The translations under genes and the position numbers were made by a program. A stretch of DNA of 64,000 nucleotides from Gottschalkiaceae bacterium SANA (GTDB lineage Bacteria > Bacillota > Clostridia > Tissierellales > GPF-1), in the NCBI GenBank assembly GCA_036323355.1, contig AP028876.1, positions 1,550,001 through 1,614,000 on the forward strand, written 5' to 3'. Under the pieces are notes generated by a model. The model had not been told where the DNA came from, did not search any database, and worked only from the letters and a program-made list of their open reading frames with translations. Below are positions 52,680 through 60,710 of the stretch, piece after piece (the first letter of the stretch is position 1; each line of letters begins with the position of its first letter).

Positions 52680-52904
52680 ATTTACACCTCCAAGTAACGT
52701 TGTATATGATCATACCATACTACGATCTTTTGAGTGGTTAATTGAATGAAATGATTCTTTGTGATAGCAACTGAGTTCTGCTGAATAAGCTCAATCCATT
52801 CTCTGCTTAGTCAATCGAGACTTGTCATGAATATACTTTCAAATCGAGGTATGATATAGTAAAAATTAATTCAAGCGATCAAATGTGATGAAAGGATGGA
52901 TCTT

Positions 52905-53624
52905 ATGTTTGTTCAAGTGAAAAATAAAAAAGTGTATCAGCATGTGATTGAGCAAATACAGAATATGGTGATGACAGGAACCTTGAAAAAAGGGGATAAA
53001 TTGCCTTCGGAACGAGATCTTGTTGAGCAATTAGGGGTTAGTCGAGCTTCAATCCGTGAAGCCATCCGAGCCTTGGAAATGATCGGATTGGTAGAGAGTC
53101 GTCAAGGAGAAGGCAATTTTATCGGTGGTGACATCAATAGTAGTTTTTTTGAACCCTTGTCCGTTATGTTTATGTTAAATGGTGGTCGTTCGGAAGAAAT
53201 TTTGGAATTGCGTCGTGTCATTGAGGTGGAAGCGGTTGCATTGGCTGCTGAGAAAATCACGGAGGAACAAAGTCTTGAGTTGCAGCAGTTGATGGATCAA
53301 TTCCGAACGGCTACAGATGAGACTGAGCGGGTACAGATTGATAAGGCGGTTCATGACAAGATTGCTGAAATTGGCGGTAACTATTTGATTTTAATCCTTT
53401 TGAGTACGATCTCGTCTTTACTGGAAACTTTTATTCGGGATGCTCGAGGCATGATCTTAAGGGAAGAGGACAATCGTGATTTGCTGTTGGCTCAGCATCA
53501 GGAGATCTGTGATGGAATTATTGCAAAGGATTCGAACCGTGCCATTGAAGCGATGAAAGTGCATTTGGAAACGATTACGATGACGATGAGGAAACTACAA
53601 AATACACAAGCTGCCGAAAGGTAG
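52905..53624 (+). CDS. FadR/GntR-family regulator with FCD domain
   Basis: The ~239-aa regulator has an N-terminal winged helix (KLPSERDLVEQLGVSRASIR and EAIRALEMIGLVESRQGEG, about 30-70) and an all-helical FCD ligand domain with metal-binding residues (H in AVHDKIAE, later QHQEICDGI). It precedes the Etf/dehydrogenase operon, like LctR/LldR regulators of lactate genes, and likely binds the ACTGGTC-type palindrome in front of etfB. ATG 52896 is in frame, but AAAGGA spacing fits ATG 52905. Confidence 0.88.
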   Translation: MFVQVKNKKVYQHVIEQIQNMVMTGTLKKGDKLPSERDLVEQLGVSRASIREAIRALEMIGLVESRQGEGNFIGGDINSSFFEPLSVMFMLNGGRSEEILELRRVIEVEAVALAAEKITEEQSLELQQLMDQFRTATDETERVQIDKAVHDKIAEIGGNYLILILLSTISSLLETFIRDARGMILREEDNRDLLLAQHQEICDGIIAKDSNRAIEAMKVHLETITMTMRKLQNTQAAER

Positions 53625-53632
53625 CTTTTTTT
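53608..53632 (+). terminator. Terminator overlapping the regulator stop codon
   Basis: AAGCTGCC pairs with GGTAGCTT around GAAA, then TTTTT; the TAG stop of the regulator lies inside the right arm. Confidence 0.85.
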
Positions 53633-53663
53633 ATCGTCTTTTTTGTTAATAAATAAACAATTC

Positions 53664-53719
53664 TTGCATGAGGAAACGTTTCGCCATAAGATAGAAACAG
53701 ATTAACTGGTCAGACCAGT
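53664..53719 (+). promoter_or_regulatory. etfB operon promoter with FadR-type operator
   Basis: TTGCAT (53664-53669) and TAAGAT (53687-53692) are 17 bases apart, giving a start near 53699. A perfect palindrome ACTGGTC-A-GACCAGT (53705-53719) lies just downstream, matching the TGGTC/GACCA half-sites usual for FCD-type regulators of lactate and glycolate genes. Binding there would block transcription. Confidence 0.78.
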
Positions 53720-53752
53720 AGACCGTAATAGAATTGAAATGGGAGGTTTCGA

Positions 53753-54541
53753 ATGAAGATTGTAGTTTGTATCAAGCAAGTACCCGGTACGTCAGAAGTG
53801 GAAGTAGATGAAAAGACTGGTGTATTGAAACGAGATGGAATTGATTCGAAGCTGAATCCGTACGACTTGTATGCCATTGAAACAGCCGTTCAGTTGAAGG
53901 AGGTTCATGGGGCGCATATAACTGCCATCAGCATGGGACCGCCTCAAGCGGCAGATGTGATTAAAGAAGCCTTTATGATGGGCGTCGATGAAGGAGCCTT
54001 GTTGACAGATCGAAAATTTGCAGGCGCCGATGTACTGGCGACATCCTACACATTGGCACAAGGTGTGAAAAAAACAGGGAAGCCAGATTTGGTTATTTGC
54101 GGCAAAATGACTACTGATGGCGATACGGCGCAAGTGGGTCCTGAGATGGCTGAGTTTCTGGGAATCCCACATATTGCTAATGTTTTACGGATTATGGAAG
54201 TCAAAGACAAATCGATTGTTGTGGAGATGGATATGCCAAGTACCATAGAACTAGCTGAAATCACCTTCCCGTGTTTGATTACTGTTGAAAAGGGGATTTT
54301 CCAACCAAGATTGCCATCATTCAAGTTAAAAATGGCAACAAAGGATAAGAAAATTCCTTTTTACAGTCTGAAAGACTTTGATGATAGCAATGAAATGAAT
54401 TATGGATTGAATGGATCGCCAACTCAAGTGAAACGAATTTTTCCGCCTGAAGGAAATCTGGATCATGAAATTTGGAGTGGATCGGCTGCAGACTTATCAG
54501 AACAATTATTCGACAAATTAAAAGAATTAAAATTTGTTTAA
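53753..54541 (+). CDS. etfB: Electron transfer flavoprotein beta subunit (LctB-like)
   Basis: EtfB (262 aa) binds FAD/AMP between domains and passes electrons to or from the dehydrogenase. Marks: VCIKQVPGT at the N-terminus, DGIDSKLNPYDLYAIE, ISMGPPQA, the loop CGKMTTDGDTAQVGPE (about 117-132; T-D-G-D-T-A-Q-V-G-P is the AMP/FAD-binding signature), and LPSFKLKMATKDKKI. With EtfA and an FAD oxidase it forms an Etf-dehydrogenase complex like the bifurcating lactate dehydrogenase of Acetobacterium. GGGAGG precedes the start. Confidence 0.93.
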   Translation: MKIVVCIKQVPGTSEVEVDEKTGVLKRDGIDSKLNPYDLYAIETAVQLKEVHGAHITAISMGPPQAADVIKEAFMMGVDEGALLTDRKFAGADVLATSYTLAQGVKKTGKPDLVICGKMTTDGDTAQVGPEMAEFLGIPHIANVLRIMEVKDKSIVVEMDMPSTIELAEITFPCLITVEKGIFQPRLPSFKLKMATKDKKIPFYSLKDFDDSNEMNYGLNGSPTQVKRIFPPEGNLDHEIWSGSAADLSEQLFDKLKELKFV

Positions 54542-54559
54542 TCGGGGGAGGAAATAAGG

Positions 54560-55780
54560 ATGGCAAAAATAATCATTCATCACAATCAAATTTATGACCT
54601 GGATCAGGCTAAGGCTTTATGTCCCTTTGGAGCCATTGAAGAGATTGATGGGATATTGGATATCAATGCAGGATGTAAGATGTGTAAAATTTGCGTCAAA
54701 AACGGACCAAAAGGCGCCTTTGAATTAATAGAAGATCAAATTCGAACAATCAATAAAGAGGAGTGGAAGGGCATTGTCGTCTACGTCGATCATGTAGATG
54801 GAAAGATTCATCCTGTTACATATGAATTGATTGGTAAAGCGAGAGAGATGGCAGACAAAATTGAGCATCCGGTCTATGCGCTTTTTATGGGTTCGGGAAT
54901 AAGGGAACAAGCCAATGAATTGCTGCACTACGGTGTAGATGAGGTCTTTGTCTATGATGAAGAAGCCCTGAAAGATTTTCGAATTGAACCCTATACGGCA
55001 GTCTTTGAGGATTTCATCAATTTGAAGAAACCGTCGATTGCCTTGGTGGGAGGGACTACAGTTGGACGCTCTATTGCCCCTCGGGTGGCAGCGCGTTTCA
55101 AGACGGGGTTGACCGCGGATTGTACGATTCTTGATGTTCAAGACAACACCGATTTGGATCAAATTCGTCCTGCTTTTGGCGGAAATATAATGGCGCATAT
55201 CTATACACCCCATCATCGACCGCAATTTGCAACCGTGCGCTATAAGATTTTTACAGCGCTAGAGCGCAGTGATAAAAAGAAGGGTTTTGTAACAAAATGT
55301 GAGATCGCTCAAGAAAAACTCGCATCCAATATATCTGTTCTTGAGGTAAAACCGAAAGAAAAAGTGCAATCGATTGAAGAAGCAGAAGTGATTATTGTAG
55401 CGGGACGCGCCATTCAGAAGCAGGAAGATTTGCAGATGATTGATGAGTTAGCTGACCTTTTGGGCGGACAGGTAGCCTGTACAAGACCGCTGATTGAGGC
55501 GGGATGGATTGATGCAAGAAAGCAGGTCGGCTTAAGTGGTCGGACTGTGAAGCCAAAACTAATCATTACTTGCGGTGTATCGGGTGCCATTCAATTTGTA
55601 GCAGGCATGAACAATTCTGAATGTATCATTGCGATCAATCAAGATGAAAAGGCGACCATTTTTCAATCTGCACATTATGGGATTGTTGGGGACATTTATG
55701 AAATTGTGCCGACTTTAATCGAAAAGATAAAGTCTGGCGAGATGTCTATAAGTGATTTGAAACCGGCTGTGAACGAATAG
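54560..55780 (+). CDS. etfA: Electron transfer flavoprotein alpha subunit with N-terminal ferredoxin-like domain (LctC-like)
   Basis: EtfA (406 aa) has an extra ~60-residue N-terminal domain with CPFGAIEE and [16 protein letters not shown] (about 21-55), resembling a reduced ferredoxin domain able to hold one [4Fe-4S] cluster, as in LctC-type subunits. The C-terminal FAD domain shows [20 protein letters not shown] and [19 protein letters not shown]. It would bind the electron-bifurcating FAD together with EtfB. It follows etfB by 18 bases. Confidence 0.93.
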   Translation: MAKIIIHHNQIYDLDQAKALCPFGAIEEIDGILDINAGCKMCKICVKNGPKGAFELIEDQIRTINKEEWKGIVVYVDHVDGKIHPVTYELIGKAREMADKIEHPVYALFMGSGIREQANELLHYGVDEVFVYDEEALKDFRIEPYTAVFEDFINLKKPSIALVGGTTVGRSIAPRVAARFKTGLTADCTILDVQDNTDLDQIRPAFGGNIMAHIYTPHHRPQFATVRYKIFTALERSDKKKGFVTKCEIAQEKLASNISVLEVKPKEKVQSIEEAEVIIVAGRAIQKQEDLQMIDELADLLGGQVACTRPLIEAGWIDARKQVGLSGRTVKPKLIITCGVSGAIQFVAGMNNSECIIAINQDEKATIFQSAHYGIVGDIYEIVPTLIEKIKSGEMSISDLKPAVNE

Positions 55781-55787
55781 GGGGAGA

Positions 55788-57188
55788 ATGATGGAATACA
55801 AGAGAATGAATCAAAATGATGTGAATTTTCTCATCTCGTTGTGCGGTAGTGAGCGGGTGTTTGTGGGAGAAGAGGAGATTAACGAAGATTTCAGCCATGA
55901 TGAATTAGGCGGTATTCATCAGTATCCCGAGGTGATGGTTGAGGTTATAAGTACGGATGAAGTGGCATCTATTATGAAATACGCCTACGATAAAAATATT
56001 CCAGTCACTCCTCGTGGCCAGGGAACGGGTCTAGTTGGTGCAGCTGTTGCCATGTATGGTGGGATCATGTTGAATTTCTGCAAGATGAACCAAATTTTGG
56101 AGTTGGACGAGGAGAACCTAACCTTGACAGTTGAGCCGGGAGTTTTGTTAATGGAAATCTCGAAATTTGTGGAAGAACATGATCTCTTCTACCCGCCGGA
56201 TCCAGGCGAAAAGAGTGCGACGATAGCGGGGAATATCAATACCAATGCTGGCGGGATGCGTGCGGTAAAATATGGCGTGACACGGGATTATATACGTGGG
56301 CTTGAGGTCGTATTGCCCAATGGTGAAATCATGGAAATCGGCGGCAAGGTGGTCAAGAACAGTTCAGGATACAGCCTGAAGGATTTGATCGTCGGTTCTG
56401 AAGGGACCCTGGCCCTTGTGACAAAAGCGATTCTAAGACTGCTGCCACTTCCTAAAAAAGCAATAAGTTTATTGGTTCCTTTTCCTAGTTTGGAGATGGC
56501 CATTGAAACGGTTCCAAAGATTATTAAATCAAAGGTGATTCCAACAGCCATCGAGTATATGGTCCGGGATGTCATCTTGGCTGCAGAGGAATTTCTGGGT
56601 ATGACCTTTCCTGATAGTTCGGCAGATGCCTATCTCTTATTGACCTTCGACGGAAATAGTACAGAGGAAATCGAGCAAGCCTATGATCAAGTCGCCCATA
56701 TCTGTTTGGAGGCTGGAGCGTTGGATGTATTGATCTCCAATACGCAGGAACGACAAGAGTCGATTTGGAAGGCACGTGGTGCATTTTTGGAAGCCATTAA
56801 AGCGACAACGACCGAAATGGATGAATGCGATGTGGTGGTACCCAGAAATCGAATCGCTGAGTTTGTGAAATTTGCGGATGACTTGCAGGAACGATGTAAT
56901 GTTAGAATCAAGGGATTTGGTCATGCTGGGGATGGAAATCTCCATATCTATGTGTTGCGGGATGGAATGGAAGCAGACGCATGGGAGCAAAAATTGAAAG
57001 AAGTGTTTGAAATCATGTATGCGAAATCACGTGAATTGGGCGGCAAGGTATCTGGTGAACATGGTATTGGATACGCTAAAAAACCATACTTACAGGAATC
57101 TAAAGGCGGAGCCGGTATGGAATTATTAAAGAATATTAAACTTGCTTTTGATCCAAAGAACCTCTTAAATCCGGGGAAGGTATGTTAA
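55788..57188 (+). CDS. FAD-binding 2-hydroxyacid (lactate/glycolate) dehydrogenase, GlcD/LctD type
   Basis: This 466-aa flavoenzyme of the VAO/GlcD family oxidises a 2-hydroxyacid. FAD-domain marks: [33 protein letters not shown] and [13 protein letters not shown]-terminal marks: [13 protein letters not shown] and [11 protein letters not shown] with active-site His residues. Its co-operon with EtfB and the cluster-bearing EtfA is the arrangement of the lactate dehydrogenase/Etf complex that uses flavin-based electron confurcation to drive NAD+ reduction. The start is ATG 55788 or 55791 with GGGGGAG upstream. No lactate permease or racemase gene follows. Confidence 0.88.
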   Translation: MMEYKRMNQNDVNFLISLCGSERVFVGEEEINEDFSHDELGGIHQYPEVMVEVISTDEVASIMKYAYDKNIPVTPRGQGTGLVGAAVAMYGGIMLNFCKMNQILELDEENLTLTVEPGVLLMEISKFVEEHDLFYPPDPGEKSATIAGNINTNAGGMRAVKYGVTRDYIRGLEVVLPNGEIMEIGGKVVKNSSGYSLKDLIVGSEGTLALVTKAILRLLPLPKKAISLLVPFPSLEMAIETVPKIIKSKVIPTAIEYMVRDVILAAEEFLGMTFPDSSADAYLLLTFDGNSTEEIEQAYDQVAHICLEAGALDVLISNTQERQESIWKARGAFLEAIKATTTEMDECDVVVPRNRIAEFVKFADDLQERCNVRIKGFGHAGDGNLHIYVLRDGMEADAWEQKLKEVFEIMYAKSRELGGKVSGEHGIGYAKKPYLQESKGGAGMELLKNIKLAFDPKNLLNPGKVC

Positions 57189-57195
57189 ACAAGGA

Positions 57196-57226
57196 AAACT
57201 GGCTGAAAAATTGCCAGTTTTTTATT
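57196..57226 (+). terminator. Terminator of Etf/dehydrogenase operon
   Basis: AAACTGGC pairs with GCCAGTTT around a nine-base loop; T-rich tail follows. Confidence 0.85.
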
Positions 57227-57331
57227 TATTGATGTTGAAAAAAATTGAAGATATGGATTAAGACATTCAATTAATTAACGATGAGTAAAATGAATGTTTG
57301 TAGAAGTATAACGTTTGGCAGACAGGGTGAA

Positions 57332-57970
57332 TCAGGTGGGAGAGATTGCTTCTGCTATCTTGCGCAGTCGAACGGGATCGACAACAGAGAAGGTTTTTTT
57401 CCTGTAGGAGAAAAGTCCTTCCTCTTGGCATGCAGCCAGAGATCTATTCAGGCTTCGTATGGGAGCGTAAACTTCCTGCTGTACGATTTCTTTTGTTAGT
57501 GTGTCGAGATCTCCAACTTGATCATGCGAATAGATACTGACGATCAAGCGTTCCTTAATGGTCAGAAATGCAAGTTGGCTCGTTGTTTGATGGCTATGGA
57601 CAACATCTTTGGCAAAGTTTTCTAAAATATACATCGTCAAATCAAAGTCAGCCTGCATCCATTGATGCAGGTGCTTTTTGTGGAGACGGATGATTTGACA
57701 ATCAGTATTTGCGATCACGCTCTGGCTAGTCTCTTGAGGATTAAAGACTTCATATTCGCCGAAAATACTGCTTGCATAGTAGGTGTTAACGTTCATCATA
57801 ACCCCTTCTTGGTTTTGCATATAGACGGATGCTTGTCCTTTTGTCAAAAAGTATAGGTGGTCGTTTTTTTCTCCAGAAAAGAGGATGTGGCTACCTTCCT
57901 CATAGGTGCCGGTGATCCATGTTTTCTTAATCGGTTGAGGGGCATTCTGTAAAATGCTTTCCAAGTTCAT
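57332..57970 (-). CDS. Crp/Fnr-family transcriptional regulator
   Basis: The 212-aa protein has a cyclic-nucleotide-type sensor barrel (HILFSGEKNDHLYFLTKGQA and SSIFGEYEVF, about 28-95), a long dimer helix and a C-terminal helix-turn-helix (LTKEIVQQEVYAPIRSLNRS, about 158-177). The phosphate-binding cassette FGEYEVFNPQETSQSV lacks the R-S pair of true cAMP binders, and no Fnr-type Cys cluster is present, so the ligand is unknown. It is divergent from the nucleoside hydrolase gene across a palindrome-bearing intergenic region. Confidence 0.82.
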   Translation of the reverse strand: MNLESILQNAPQPIKKTWITGTYEEGSHILFSGEKNDHLYFLTKGQASVYMQNQEGVMMNVNTYYASSIFGEYEVFNPQETSQSVIANTDCQIIRLHKKHLHQWMQADFDLTMYILENFAKDVVHSHQTTSQLAFLTIKERLIVSIYSHDQVGDLDTLTKEIVQQEVYAPIRSLNRSLAACQEEGLFSYRKKTFSVVDPVRLRKIAEAISPT

Positions 57971-58028
57971 GATCGACCTCCTGATGATCCATTTGATATG
58001 GTCTTATTGTATGCATTTTTTACATTTG

Positions 58029-58040
58029 GGTCAAATGACC
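58029..58040. promoter_or_regulatory. Palindrome GGTCAAATGACC in divergent promoter region
   Basis: A perfect 12-bp palindrome (GGTCA-AA-TGACC) lies between the Crp/Fnr gene and the nucleoside hydrolase gene, a likely site for the regulator. Confidence 0.5.
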
Positions 58041-58110
58041 TTTTTATATATAGTCAAACTAGGCATAATGTAGATAGAACAAATATTAAGTATTGAAAGG
58101 GTGGAGTGGT

Positions 58111-59046
58111 ATGAAGAAAACACCAGTAATTATTGATTGTGATCCTGGTTATGATGACGCGTTGGCCTTGGTGCTAGCCTTGGGGAATGAGGCCTTGGAT
58201 GTAAGAGCGATAACAGCGGTTGCGGGTAATGTGCCCTTGGAGAGAACCTATAAGAATGTGGTTCGCATCTGTCAGTATTTTGACAAGAAAGTTCGGATTG
58301 GTTCGGGTGCAGTAAAACCCTTGGTGAGGGATCTGGAATGTGGAGAAATGGTCCACAGTCCGAGCGGACTTGGCGGTGTAACCATTCCAGAAGAGGTCTC
58401 GATGCCGAAGAAAGAAAATGCCATTGAAGTGATTCAATCGGTATTGGAAGAATCGGATGAGAAGGTTACGATCATAGCAATCGGTCCGTTGACGAATATT
58501 GCATTGTTTGTTAGTCAATATCCTGAAATGAGCAAAAGAATCCAAGAGATCGTCATTATGGGTGGCGCAGCGAGGGAAGGGAATCGAACGGCCTCGGCCG
58601 AGTTTAATATCTATGCGGATGCTGAAGCGGCTAGAATCGTCTTTGAATCCGGGATTCCAGTTGTTATGGCAGGGCTGGATGTAACCAATGCCTTTCAAAT
58701 TATGCCGGAAACCTTTTCTGACTATCGATCTATGGGAAAGACGGGTGTTTTTGTATCCCAAGTACTGGAACGATACTTTGATTTCTATCAAACGTTAGGT
58801 GGAAAATTTAAGGGACCTGCAATTCACGATATGGTGCCTGTTGCTTATGTCATTGATCCAAGTGTTTGTCATGCAAAAGAGTATCATGTGGATGTGGAAT
58901 GTCATGGTGAATTCACTTACGGCCGAACGGTCGTGGATTTTGGGGAAATGAATCCGAATAAAAACGTCAAGGTACTATTTGAGTCAGATCACGAGAAAAT
59001 TATCGACATGTTTAAGAAATCGATTGATCAATTGAATCAGGTTTAA
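58111..59046 (+). CDS. Ribonucleoside hydrolase (IunH/Rih family)
   Basis: The ~311-aa Ca2+-dependent N-glycosidase splits nucleosides to base and ribose. The metal and catalytic motif IDCDPGYDDALAL (about 8-20) is complete, as are VAGNVPLERTYKN, VTIIAIGPLTNIAL, IVIMGGAAREGNRT with AEFNIYADAEAA, and the C-terminal IHDMVPVAYV with Asp. AAAGGGTGGAG before ATG 58111 supports the start; 58093 is also in frame. Monocistronic. Confidence 0.92.
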   Translation: MKKTPVIIDCDPGYDDALALVLALGNEALDVRAITAVAGNVPLERTYKNVVRICQYFDKKVRIGSGAVKPLVRDLECGEMVHSPSGLGGVTIPEEVSMPKKENAIEVIQSVLEESDEKVTIIAIGPLTNIALFVSQYPEMSKRIQEIVIMGGAAREGNRTASAEFNIYADAEAARIVFESGIPVVMAGLDVTNAFQIMPETFSDYRSMGKTGVFVSQVLERYFDFYQTLGGKFKGPAIHDMVPVAYVIDPSVCHAKEYHVDVECHGEFTYGRTVVDFGEMNPNKNVKVLFESDHEKIIDMFKKSIDQLNQV

Positions 59047-59054
59047 CTCGAAGA

Positions 59055-59079
59055 GCCCGTTACGTAACGGGTTTTTTTT
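59055..59079 (+). terminator. Intrinsic terminator
   Basis: CCCGTT-ACGT-AACGGG hairpin followed by an eight-base T-run. Confidence 0.9.
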
Positions 59080-59104
59080 ATTGAAAAGGAATTCCATAAA
59101 ATGT

Positions 59105-59134
59105 TTCAGAAGATTCTAAAAGTAATGCTATAAT
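59105..59134 (+). promoter_or_regulatory. Promoter of merR-type gene
   Basis: TATAAT preceded by TGC (extended -10) with TTCAGA 18 bases upstream; it leads to the MerR-family gene about 50 bases on. Confidence 0.55.
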
Positions 59135-59181
59135 GAATTCAGATGGATTTTCGTGTTAACTTTATTCATGGGAGGTGAAAG

Positions 59182-60003
59182 ATGACAAAACTGAGTATTG
59201 GCAAGATGGCGAAATTGAATCAAGTAACCGTACAAACCTTGAGGTATTATGAGAAGATTGGTTTGCTAGCTCCGGACCTTGTAGATAGCGAAACAGGCTA
59301 TCGATATTATCATATTAATCAATGTGCACGTCTGGATATGATTCAGTATATGAAATGTTTGGGTATGTCTTTGGAAAGTATAAAACATCATTTTGATCAA
59401 CGGGACATTCAGGAATTTTCAGTTATGCTTGAAGAACATGAAGCTTGGATTAACACGAAGATTGAGGAATTGACCACGATGAAGGCGGCTGCAAAGCAGT
59501 ATCAAGAAAATATTGGACGTTATGTGAATGCGCCTGAGAATGGGGTCATTCAACTCGAGCATATGAATGAAAGACGGATTTTTTCATATGATGCAGGCGT
59601 GAATTTTTATGAAAGTGGCATGGATACCTGGGAATATATGATTCGTGGGTTGAAAAATCAAATAACGATAGCACATCTGCCCATGGTGAAGTTCTGCAAT
59701 GTAGGCTCAATTCTCAGAAAAAGTCACTTAGCAGAGCGAAAATACTATTCAACGGAAATCTTTATTTTTGTCAATGAACCCAATGAAACGACAGAGGTAT
59801 TGCCCGGGGGAGTCTACTTGACTGTTCATTGTGATGATTTTTATCGAGAGCAGGAATTTGGAAATCGCCTTTTGGATTATGCTCAAGAGCATGATTATGA
59901 GATTATCGGGGATTATATTTGCGAGGTGGTTACGGAGCTGCCAATTTTTGAAGATGAGAGAAGATTATTCATAAAATTACAAATTCCTGTTAAACACGCT
60001 TGA
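59182..60003 (+). CDS. MerR-family regulator with GyrI-like effector domain
   Basis: The 273-aa regulator has the MerR winged helix (LSIGKMAKLNQVTVQTLRYY and EKIGLLAPDLVDSETGYRYY, about 3-43), a coiled-coil dimer helix (about 75-115) and a C-terminal GyrI-like ligand domain (about 120-273), as in BmrR/MtaN relatives. GGGAGG precedes the start. Its stop codon overlaps the -35 of a 19-bp-spacer promoter that bears a perfect palindrome, so it most likely activates the ferredoxin/AOR operon downstream. The ligand is unknown. Confidence 0.88.
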   Translation: MTKLSIGKMAKLNQVTVQTLRYYEKIGLLAPDLVDSETGYRYYHINQCARLDMIQYMKCLGMSLESIKHHFDQRDIQEFSVMLEEHEAWINTKIEELTTMKAAAKQYQENIGRYVNAPENGVIQLEHMNERRIFSYDAGVNFYESGMDTWEYMIRGLKNQITIAHLPMVKFCNVGSILRKSHLAERKYYSTEIFIFVNEPNETTEVLPGGVYLTVHCDDFYREQEFGNRLLDYAQEHDYEIIGDYICEVVTELPIFEDERRLFIKLQIPVKHA

Positions 60004-60030
60004 CTCTATTCTTAGAATAGAGTTTATACT
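60000..60030 (+). promoter_or_regulatory. MerR-type promoter/operator of the ferredoxin-AOR operon
   Basis: TTGACT (60000-60005) and TATACT (60025-60030) are separated by 19 bases, the overlong spacer typical of MerR-activated promoters. The spacer is filled by a perfect dyad with arms ACTCTATTC and GAATAGAGT (60003-60023, three-base centre). Transcription would start near 60037, just upstream of the riboswitch. Confidence 0.78.
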
Positions 60031-60050
60031 GAAGATAGAATTGGAGAACG

Positions 60051-60135
60051 ACTCCGAGTTCTATTGGCCAGTAATGGGGAATAGAACCGTAAGGGTTAAA
60101 CCAGTAATGGATTAGCCTGCCGTTTGCAAAGGAGT
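60051..60135 (+). promoter_or_regulatory. Moco/Tuco-family riboswitch aptamer (AOR operon)
   Basis: By-eye folding gives P1 ACTCC (60051-60055) with GGAGT (60131-60135), the junction GAG, hairpin 1 with arms GTTCTATT / AATAGAAC topped by CCA-GTAA-TGG, hairpin 2 with arms GGTTAA / TTAGCC, an A-A mismatch and again CCA-GTAA-TGG, then TGCCGTTTGCAAAGGAGT. The layout and 3' strand match the leader at 36119-36208 and the Moco aptamer as I remember it, without P3. The next gene pair encodes a W/Mo-pterin enzyme system, the expected context. Confidence 0.72.
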
Positions 60136-60178
60136 TCAGTCTACTGTGATTTATTATGGTGGATTGAGCTTCTTTTTT
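60129..60178 (+). terminator. Riboswitch-controlled terminator
   Basis: AAGGAGTTCAGTCTAC pairs with GGTGGATTGAGCTTCTT (some G-U), followed by T's. Its left arm contains the P1 3' strand of the aptamer, so a ligand-stabilised P1 should prevent termination and switch the operon on. The ~120 bases to the next start codon hold a strong GGAGG site and nothing else recognised. Confidence 0.75.
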
Positions 60179-60298
60179 GTACTCAAAGGGCTGCATGTAA
60201 GGGAGGGGTGCGGAGGTAAAGGGAAGGTTCATCGTGCTGTATTGAATAAAGGTGATCAATAAGATTGTCAATTAAGGTGGCAAACAAGGAGGAAATCT

Positions 60299-60700
60299 AT
60301 GAAGCCAGGAAGAATTAAGATTCAAGTGAATGCAAGCGTGTGTCAGGGTTGTCGCGTTTGTGAAAGTGTCTGTAGCCTGAGTCATATCGGGGCAGTGAAT
60401 CCGAATCAGACAGGAATCAAGATCACAGAAACAAAAATTCTCGGAAAATTCAAGCAAACCGTTTGCCAGCAATGCATCGATATGCCTTGTGCTAGTGCAT
60501 GTCCGGAAAACGTTATCACTCGAGACCGATATTCGGGTGCGGTTGTGATTGGTGATGGATGTATTGGCTGTGGTGCTTGCCAAGAGGCTTGTCCCATCAA
60601 TGCGATTCAAATGTGGAATGATACGGCAGTCAAATGTGATCTTTGCGGAGGATCGCCGAAATGTGTGGAGGCTTGTCCTAGACAAGCATTGAGCTGGTAA
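60299..60700 (+). CDS. Four-cluster ferredoxin-type subunit (AOR partner)
   Basis: The 133-aa protein has four [4Fe-4S] binding motifs: CQGCRVCESVC (C15-C25), CQQCIDMPCASACP, CIGCGACQEACP and CDLCGGSPKCVEACP. This is the HycB/CooF-like electron-transfer subunit often encoded with aldehyde ferredoxin oxidoreductases, carrying electrons between the oxidoreductase and ferredoxin or another acceptor. AAGGAGG precedes the start; the AOR gene follows 10 bases later. Confidence 0.92.
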   Translation: MKPGRIKIQVNASVCQGCRVCESVCSLSHIGAVNPNQTGIKITETKILGKFKQTVCQQCIDMPCASACPENVITRDRYSGAVVIGDGCIGCGACQEACPINAIQMWNDTAVKCDLCGGSPKCVEACPRQALSW

Positions 60701-60710
60701 GGAGGAGACG

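Noticed and set aside
60003-60023. Perfect hairpin after the MerR gene read as its terminator
   Set aside because: No T-run follows, and the dyad sits exactly within a 19-base spacer between TTGACT and TATACT, so an operator/promoter explains it better.
60051-60178. AOR leader as a c-di-GMP, THF or cobalamin riboswitch
   Set aside because: None of the signature motifs of those classes are present; the two-hairpin GNRA layout and the 3' strand fit the Moco family better.
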